DNA from: Pseudomonas fluorescens
GTDB taxonomy: Bacteria > Pseudomonadota > Gammaproteobacteria > Pseudomonadales > Pseudomonadaceae
Direction: 5' to 3'
Assembly (NCBI RefSeq): GCF_000730425.1
Contig: NZ_CP008896.1
Coordinates: 5,704,001 to 5,768,000, forward strand
DNA length: 64,000 nt
Shown: positions 58,908 to 64,000 of the stretch, piece by piece
How the letters are laid out: every line of letters starts with the position of its first letter
How positions within the stretch are numbered: the first letter of the stretch is position 1
The notes under the pieces: model-generated
The model's input: the letters and a program-made list of their open reading frames with translations, nothing else
Told to the model about the DNA's origin: nothing
The model's database searches: none
Translations under genes and position numbers: made by a program

Positions 58908-60419
58908 ATGAGCACTACTCTTGGCACGCCAAATGTAATTATCGTTGGCGGTGGTTCGGCGGGTGCAGTACTTGCCCGTCGGTTGAGTGAAAACAGTCAG
59001 CGCCAGGTCGTCCTGCTGGAAGCCGGGCATAGCTACGCCCCTGGCCGCTATCCCGAGATCATCGCCAAAAGCGATATCGTCGGTGCCAACGGCAACCCTG
59101 AATTCGAGTGGGGTTACAAGACTCAGCCCGGCTACATCGACCATCCTATTGGTGCAGTGCGCGGCAAGGTGCTGGGTGGCAGTTCGGGAGTCAACGGCGC
59201 CGTGGCGCTTCGTGCCCGCGAGGCTGATTTCCAGCGCTGGAACCTGCCAGGCTGGAGCTTCGAGCAAATGCTGCCCTGGTTCAAAAAGCTGGAAACACAC
59301 AGCGGCGGTGAGAGTGCCTTGCATGGTCATGACGGGCCGCTACCTGTGCATCAACTCAAGCGCTCAGATGTCAGCCCCATGCAACGCGCTTTTATTGACG
59401 CGACAGTGGCCAATGGCTTCAACGTTATCGATGACTTTGACGGGCCGCAGGCCGACGGGGTCGGCGCCTACTCGATGAACGTGGTCGACGGCGTGCGCGT
59501 CAATACGGGCATGGCCTATCTGACTGATCAGGTTCGCGCGCGCCGCAATCTGCATATCCGTCCGGACAGCCTGGTGGATAAGGTTTTGTTCACTGGCAAG
59601 CAGGCCACGGGGGTGCAACTGGCCAACGGCGAAAAACTGTTGGCCGATGAAGTTATCCTGTGTGCCGGTACCTACGGCAGCGCCGCGATCCTGTTGCGCT
59701 CAGGCATCGGTCCGGCAACTGATCTGCAGAACCTGCAGATTCCGTTGGTGGCGGATCTACCGGTGGGCCAGCATCTGGTGGATCACCCGTTCTACTACAA
59801 TGCGTATGCCGCCAAGCCCGATCAGATCGGCGGCCAATCCCCGGCGATAGGCGCCAAGCTCTGGACTGGCAGCAGCACGGCCCGTGCCGGTGAGCTGGAT
59901 TTGCATATCACCGCTACCCATCTGTTCCCGCATGACTCAAGCCCGACCAAGGTCGGTTTTGTACTTGCTGTGGCGCTCACTCGTCCTCTGTCCACCGGCA
60001 AGGTGACGCTGGCCAGCCGCGACCCCTCGGTCGCCCCGAACATCGACCTCAACTTTCTTGCCCAGGAACACGACCGCCAGCGCCTGCTGGAAGGGATTCG
60101 CCTGTCACGCAAGATCGGCGCGACTGCGCCACTCAACCGTCTCGTGCATTCAGAACTCAATCCGGGTGCAGGTGCCGATTCCGATGAGGCGCTGCTGGCC
60201 AGTGTCCGCGCGAGTCTCGATACCTATCATCACCCCACCTCCACTGCACCCATGGGGCGCGAAGGCGATCCGCAAGCTGTCGTCGATCTGCAAGGCCGGG
60301 TCCTGGGCCTGCAAGGCCTGCGGGTGGTGGATGCGTCGATTTTCCCTGATGTGCCCTCTGTCGCGATCAATATCACAGTGATTGCCACTGCCGAAAAAAT
60401 CGCCCACCACTACCGCTGA
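58908..60419 (+). CDS. GMC-family FAD alcohol oxidase/dehydrogenase
   Basis: The 503-residue flavoprotein has the FAD motif VIIVGGGSAGAVLARRLSE (about 10-28), the GMC signature GKVLGGSSGVNGAVA (about 87-101), and the catalytic His442 (YHHPTSTAPMG) with Asn488 (SVAINITV) typical of alcohol-oxidising members. No signal peptide. It probably oxidises a benzylic or other primary alcohol to the aldehyde. With oxygen as acceptor this would give peroxide, which fits the catalase gene two genes on. Base use is GC-rich, unlike the two genes before it. Confidence 0.92.
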   Translation: MSTTLGTPNVIIVGGGSAGAVLARRLSENSQRQVVLLEAGHSYAPGRYPEIIAKSDIVGANGNPEFEWGYKTQPGYIDHPIGAVRGKVLGGSSGVNGAVALRAREADFQRWNLPGWSFEQMLPWFKKLETHSGGESALHGHDGPLPVHQLKRSDVSPMQRAFIDATVANGFNVIDDFDGPQADGVGAYSMNVVDGVRVNTGMAYLTDQVRARRNLHIRPDSLVDKVLFTGKQATGVQLANGEKLLADEVILCAGTYGSAAILLRSGIGPATDLQNLQIPLVADLPVGQHLVDHPFYYNAYAAKPDQIGGQSPAIGAKLWTGSSTARAGELDLHITATHLFPHDSSPTKVGFVLAVALTRPLSTGKVTLASRDPSVAPNIDLNFLAQEHDRQRLLEGIRLSRKIGATAPLNRLVHSELNPGAGADSDEALLASVRASLDTYHHPTSTAPMGREGDPQAVVDLQGRVLGLQGLRVVDASIFPDVPSVAINITVIATAEKIAHHYR

Positions 60420-60432
60420 GTGAGTTCACAAA

Positions 60433-61887
60433 ATGAGTCCAACCACTGCGTTGAACTGGATTGATGGTCAATGGCTTGATTCCGGTGATTACAAAGAATC
60501 CTTCGATCCAGCCACCTCCACTGTCATTGGCCGCTATGCCAATGGCGGGTTGGATGAAGCACAGAAAGGCATTGAAGCGGCGCGCCGGGCGTTTGTTCAA
60601 ACCCCCTGGAAAGACGACCGTCACCTGCGTGCCCAGGTCCTGTTAGAGCTGGCGGACGCGTTTGAGCGTAACGCGCAAGCGTTGATCGAAATCCTGGCGC
60701 TGGAGAATGGCAAGATCAAGCCAGAAGCGCAGTTTGAAGTGAGCATGGTGCCTTCCAAGTTGCGTTACTACGCAGCGCTCGCCAGGGCCGAATACGGGCG
60801 GGCTGGTGAGCCCAGGCCGGGCAAGATTTCCCTGGTTATCCGCCAGGCTGTGGGGGTGGCGGGCATCATCGCCCCGTGGAATTCACCGGTGGTGCTGATG
60901 ATCCGTTCGCTGGCACCGGCCCTGGCGGCAGGCTGCACGGTGGTGATCAAAATGCCTGGGCAGACCGCCCAGACCAACACACTGGTTTCGCAGATCATGT
61001 CGCAAGCGGTCTCGCTGCCCCAAGGCGTCATCAACCTGTTCAGTGAGCTTGGACCACAAGGGTCCAAGCATCTGGTGGAGTCGCCCGACGTACCGGTGAT
61101 CAGCTTTACGGGCAGCACCGGTACCGGTCGGAGTATTTCGGCCGTCGGCGCACAGCACCTCAAGCGCTTTGGCCTGGAGCTGGGTGGGAAGACACCTATG
61201 GTGGTTTTTGCCGATGCTGACCTCGATGCGGCCGTGCCGACATTGGAAAAGGCCCTGACGGTTTTCGCAGGACAGTTCTGCATGACCGGTTCGCGCCTGC
61301 TGGTACAACGCGAGATTGCGCCGGTCTTGATCGAGCGTCTGGCGGCGCGGCTCAAGGCGGTCCGGGTCGGCCCGGCAGCAGACCCAGCCAGTGAAATGGG
61401 ACCCCTGATCGACAAGGCCAATGTACAGCGCGTGAACCAGGCGGTCGAAGAGGCCATTGCTGGCGGGGCGCAGGTCATTGTGCGCGGTGGCCCGATCACG
61501 ACGGGAACGTTGGCCCAGGGGGCGTTTTACCGCCCGACGCTGCTGCAAGTGAACAATGCGGATATGCCCATCGTGCAACATGAAACCTTTGGTCCGGTGC
61601 TGACTGTGCAAATCTTCGACACTGAAGCCCAGGCTCTCGAACTGGCCAACAACAGCGAATACGGTCTGGCCGCGAGCATCTGGACCCGGGATATCGACCG
61701 CTCCCTGCGGGTGGCGCGCGAGCTTGAGGCCGGGACGGTATGGGTCAATGATTGGGCGGTGGTGTACGACGAGTTCGAAGAGGGAGGATTCAAACAATCG
61801 GGCCAAGGGCGTCTCAACGGGATGGCGGCCATGGACGACTTTGTCGAATACAAACACATTGCGCTCAACCCCGGTCCACGCCAGTGA
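60433..61887 (+). CDS. aldehyde dehydrogenase
   Basis: The 484-residue enzyme has Asn150 (PWNSP), Glu249 (LELGGKTP) and the nucleophile Cys283 (GQFCMTGSR). The usual coenzyme motif K-P-x-E is replaced by KMPGQT (173-178); the lost Glu, which normally binds the NAD ribose, suggests NADP use. It starts 13 bp after the GMC gene and likely oxidises the aldehyde that enzyme makes. Confidence 0.95.
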   Translation: MSPTTALNWIDGQWLDSGDYKESFDPATSTVIGRYANGGLDEAQKGIEAARRAFVQTPWKDDRHLRAQVLLELADAFERNAQALIEILALENGKIKPEAQFEVSMVPSKLRYYAALARAEYGRAGEPRPGKISLVIRQAVGVAGIIAPWNSPVVLMIRSLAPALAAGCTVVIKMPGQTAQTNTLVSQIMSQAVSLPQGVINLFSELGPQGSKHLVESPDVPVISFTGSTGTGRSISAVGAQHLKRFGLELGGKTPMVVFADADLDAAVPTLEKALTVFAGQFCMTGSRLLVQREIAPVLIERLAARLKAVRVGPAADPASEMGPLIDKANVQRVNQAVEEAIAGGAQVIVRGGPITTGTLAQGAFYRPTLLQVNNADMPIVQHETFGPVLTVQIFDTEAQALELANNSEYGLAASIWTRDIDRSLRVARELEAGTVWVNDWAVVYDEFEEGGFKQSGQGRLNGMAAMDDFVEYKHIALNPGPRQ

Positions 61888-61905
61888 CTGTGCGGGGATA
61901 GGGGC

Positions 61906-62961
61906 ATGGGAGGCTTGAGACCACTGGCCGCGGTGCTGCTGGGCGCGATGATTGCCGCCTCTGCGCCAGTGGTTGCAGGCCAGGATAAGTGGCAGGTCCA
62001 AAGGAGCGTGCCGATGTCACAGAGTCAGTTGTATGACGCCTTGCTTGACGCTCTCTACGCTACGTTTGGCAACCACCCCGGGTTTCGGATAGCACATGCC
62101 AGGGGCGTTTTGGTCAACGGTACATTTGTTGCGTCAAAAGCTGCACAAGGCCTGAGCCGGGCGGCTCACTTGCAGGGGAATATAGTACCCATCCTGGTGC
62201 GGTTCTCGAACTTCAGTGGTGTGCCGTCAACCCGTGACGGGGATCCCGATGCGAGTCCCCATGGCATGGCCATTCGGTTTGAACTGCCGGGGGGGCTGTC
62301 CACGGATATTGTCGCGCACTCTTACGATGGCTTCCCCGTGGCTACCCCTGAAGCCTTTCTGGTGTTTCTGCAGGGCATTGCTGCCAGTGTCGCCACGCCT
62401 GCCAACCCGGCACCGCTTCAGGCGTTCCTGGCGGATCATCCCAGAGCGCAGGCCTTTCTGGAGGCTGCCAAACCGGCACCACGCAGCTACAGTTCGAGCG
62501 AGTATTTTGGGGTCAATAGCCTGGTGTTTGTCGACGCGCAAGGGGGGCGTCATGTTGGCCGTTATCGCATCGAGCCCCAACTGAAGGAACCGCCGCTCGG
62601 CAGTGCGCAATTGGCCGCGATGCCTGACGATTATCTGCAACGGGCAATGGCTGGGCGCTTGGCTGTGGGGCCGGTGAATCTGCGTCTGATGCTACAACTG
62701 GCCGAGCCCGGTGATGCGATTGGCGATGGTTCCATCCCCTGGCCGCGCCAAGGGGCGCAGGCCCACGCTGAAGTCGAGCTGGGCATATTGACGTTGCGCG
62801 CCCTGGTCCCGTCATCCCAGCAAGCGACAGCCCAACAAACCGTGGCCTTTGATCCGGGAGGCCTGGTCGATGGAATAGAAACCAGCACCGACCCGATGAT
62901 TGCCGCGCGTCATGAGATCTATCGACGAGCTGCTTTGCGTCGGCGTCAGCCCGGGTCTTGA
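61906..62961 (+). CDS. exported catalase-like haem protein (SrpA type)
   Basis: The 351-residue protein has a signal peptide (to about residue 25, VLLGAMIAASAPVVAG). It is the short catalase-related type: catalytic His64 (IAHARGVLVNG), RFSNFSG, HGMAIRF, and the haem tyrosine Tyr339 in RHEIYRR. It should remove peroxide or act as a peroxidase in the periplasm. Last gene of the operon, converging on the LysR gene at 63004. Confidence 0.9.
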   Translation: MGGLRPLAAVLLGAMIAASAPVVAGQDKWQVQRSVPMSQSQLYDALLDALYATFGNHPGFRIAHARGVLVNGTFVASKAAQGLSRAAHLQGNIVPILVRFSNFSGVPSTRDGDPDASPHGMAIRFELPGGLSTDIVAHSYDGFPVATPEAFLVFLQGIAASVATPANPAPLQAFLADHPRAQAFLEAAKPAPRSYSSSEYFGVNSLVFVDAQGGRHVGRYRIEPQLKEPPLGSAQLAAMPDDYLQRAMAGRLAVGPVNLRLMLQLAEPGDAIGDGSIPWPRQGAQAHAEVELGILTLRALVPSSQQATAQQTVAFDPGGLVDGIETSTDPMIAARHEIYRRAALRRRQPGS

Positions 62962-63003
62962 TGCCGACGAGAGACAGCACCCCGCCCTTGAGAAGGGAAT
63001 GAG

Positions 63004-63906
63004 TTATGCGTGAGTCAGCAACGTTGACTGGGTATTGAGCTGGGCGGGGTGTTTTATGTGCTGCCGGGCAAAATCCAGAAAAGCCTGCACGATGGGGGAG
63101 GTCGTCGGGTGTGAAGGGTAATGCAGGGTGATCTCCAGTTCTGGGAGTGGGTGTTCCTTCAGCAAGGCGACCAACTGATTGTTTTTGATGTGCTCCATTG
63201 CCATGAACGGGGGCAGTTCGGTCAGCACGCCACCTGCCAGGGCGCGGCTGCATAAATGGGCGTAGTCGTTGGTGAGTATTGTCGGGTCAGGTTTGAATAC
63301 TTCCTTTCCCAGGCGCCAACTGGCTGTCGAACCTTGGCTCCAGACGCCACAAGGGAACTTGTGCAGGTCGGTGATCTCGGCAGGCTCGCCCAGACGCTGG
63401 AGCAATGCGGGGGCTGCCACCAGCACGTGGTGGTAGGTGAACACCCGTTGATTGGCCAGGGAGTGCTGAGTACACCGGCCTATGCGAATGATCACATCAA
63501 CGCCATCTTCGGCCAGGCGGTCGGACCTGTCGCTAGCCTGGACCTGCAGCATAATGTCTGGATAACGCTGCTGGAACCTTGAGAGCACTTCCCACCAGGG
63601 CTTGAGCGAAGACGGCAGTGAAAGCCGCAGGAGTCCCTTGAGCCTGGCTTGCTCGTTTTGCAAGGCGCGTTCACCACGGGTCAGTATGTCCAGGCCCCGG
63701 CTGGCGTGCTGGTACAAGCGCATGCCGGCGTCGGTGAGGTAGGTACCGTGCACCGAACGTTGCAGCAGTTGTACGTTGAGCTCCCGCTCCAGGTCCCGGA
63801 CCCGGCGGCTGATGGTAGCAAGCGGGATACCCAGGTGTTCGGCAGCAGCAGTCATGCTGCCCGATTGCGCGATGGCCGCGAACATCCGTAGAGCATTCAG
63901 ATCCAT
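63004..63906 (-). CDS. LysR-family regulator (paralog 3)
   Basis: The 300-residue regulator starts at ATG 63906 (MDLNALRMFAAIAQSGSMTA) and is strongly similar to paralog 2 across the helix-turn-helix and effector domain, with shared upstream bases (TAGAAGT before each start). It lies at the far end of the operon. Its tail (PAQLNTQSTLLTHA) is about a dozen residues longer than that of paralog 2. The 94 bp after it to the window edge hold no gene. Confidence 0.92.
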   Translation of the reverse strand: MDLNALRMFAAIAQSGSMTAAAEHLGIPLATISRRVRDLERELNVQLLQRSVHGTYLTDAGMRLYQHASRGLDILTRGERALQNEQARLKGLLRLSLPSSLKPWWEVLSRFQQRYPDIMLQVQASDRSDRLAEDGVDVIIRIGRCTQHSLANQRVFTYHHVLVAAPALLQRLGEPAEITDLHKFPCGVWSQGSTASWRLGKEVFKPDPTILTNDYAHLCSRALAGGVLTELPPFMAMEHIKNNQLVALLKEHPLPELEITLHYPSHPTTSPIVQAFLDFARQHIKHPAQLNTQSTLLTHA

Positions 63907-64000
63907 GTTGCAACTTCTATGGTTTTTGAGCCATAGGCGCAAAGACTCAGTGGGGTTGTCAGGGCGATGGCATCTGCCAGGCCCTCGAGCAGTAACCGCT

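Overview
The window reads as chromosome of a Pseudomonas species of the P. fluorescens group. The evidence is the GC-rich coding sequence, the citrate synthase / sdhCDAB / sucAB-lpd-sucCD arrangement typical of that genus, the fabA-fabB pair, and many REP-type inverted repeats built on the 'GGAGC-GGCTTGC' core seen in fluorescent pseudomonads. No phage, plasmid, insertion sequence or CRISPR array was seen.

Layout. 0-4 kb: the edge of a GH17-type glucan enzyme, an orphan betaine-type substrate-binding protein, and the DUF485/acetate symporter pair. 4-17.2 kb: citrate synthase facing a ten-gene TCA block (succinate dehydrogenase, 2-oxoglutarate dehydrogenase, succinyl-CoA synthetase) that ends in a textbook terminator. 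17.2-29 kb: a BrnQ amino-acid carrier, small envelope proteins, two hotdog thioesterases, HtpG, a dienelactone hydrolase, pirin, OsmC, a secreted amidohydrolase, a DUF3859 protein behind a probable Pho box, and a chemoreceptor. 29-34 kb: fabAB and a tightly packed TonB receptor / periplasmic binding protein / hybrid histidine kinase unit that runs to 36.2 kb. 36-46 kb: gpsA-DUF4389-sixA, an acyl-CoA-ligase/hotdog/hydrolase run behind a 22-bp perfect palindrome, a DUF4892 gene coupled to an 18-codon ORF, an AI-2E-type permease, a decayed histidine kinase, and pyrF. 46-52.6 kb: two oxidoreductases, a MocR regulator, an HBM-type chemoreceptor and an unknown anchored protein. 52.8-53.4 kb: a Glu-Gly-Glu-Gly tRNA operon with a near-consensus promoter and its own terminator.

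Downstream of the tRNAs (53.6-64 kb) the character changes. No REP elements are seen, some genes are visibly more AT-rich, and there are three closely similar LysR regulators. They flank a divergent locus consisting of an exported NTF2-like protein on one side and a five-gene operon on the other: a gamma-resorcylate-decarboxylase-like amidohydrolase, a second exported NTF2-like protein, a GMC flavoprotein oxidoreductase, an aldehyde dehydrogenase and an exported catalase-like haem protein. The gene order suggests an alcohol-to-aldehyde-to-acid oxidation with a decarboxylation step and peroxide removal, probably on a phenolic compound. I do not recognise this exact combination as a described pathway, and it is the best candidate here for an uncharacterised system.

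The TCA genes work as one pathway. Two good sigma-70-like promoters sit between gltA and sdhC, and stable hairpins lie in the sdhB-sucA and lpd-sucC gaps. Several regulatory candidates were read by eye and need computation or experiment: the Pho box, a FabR/DesT-like site, CA-rich Hfq/Crc sites, a sigma-28-like promoter and a LysR box.
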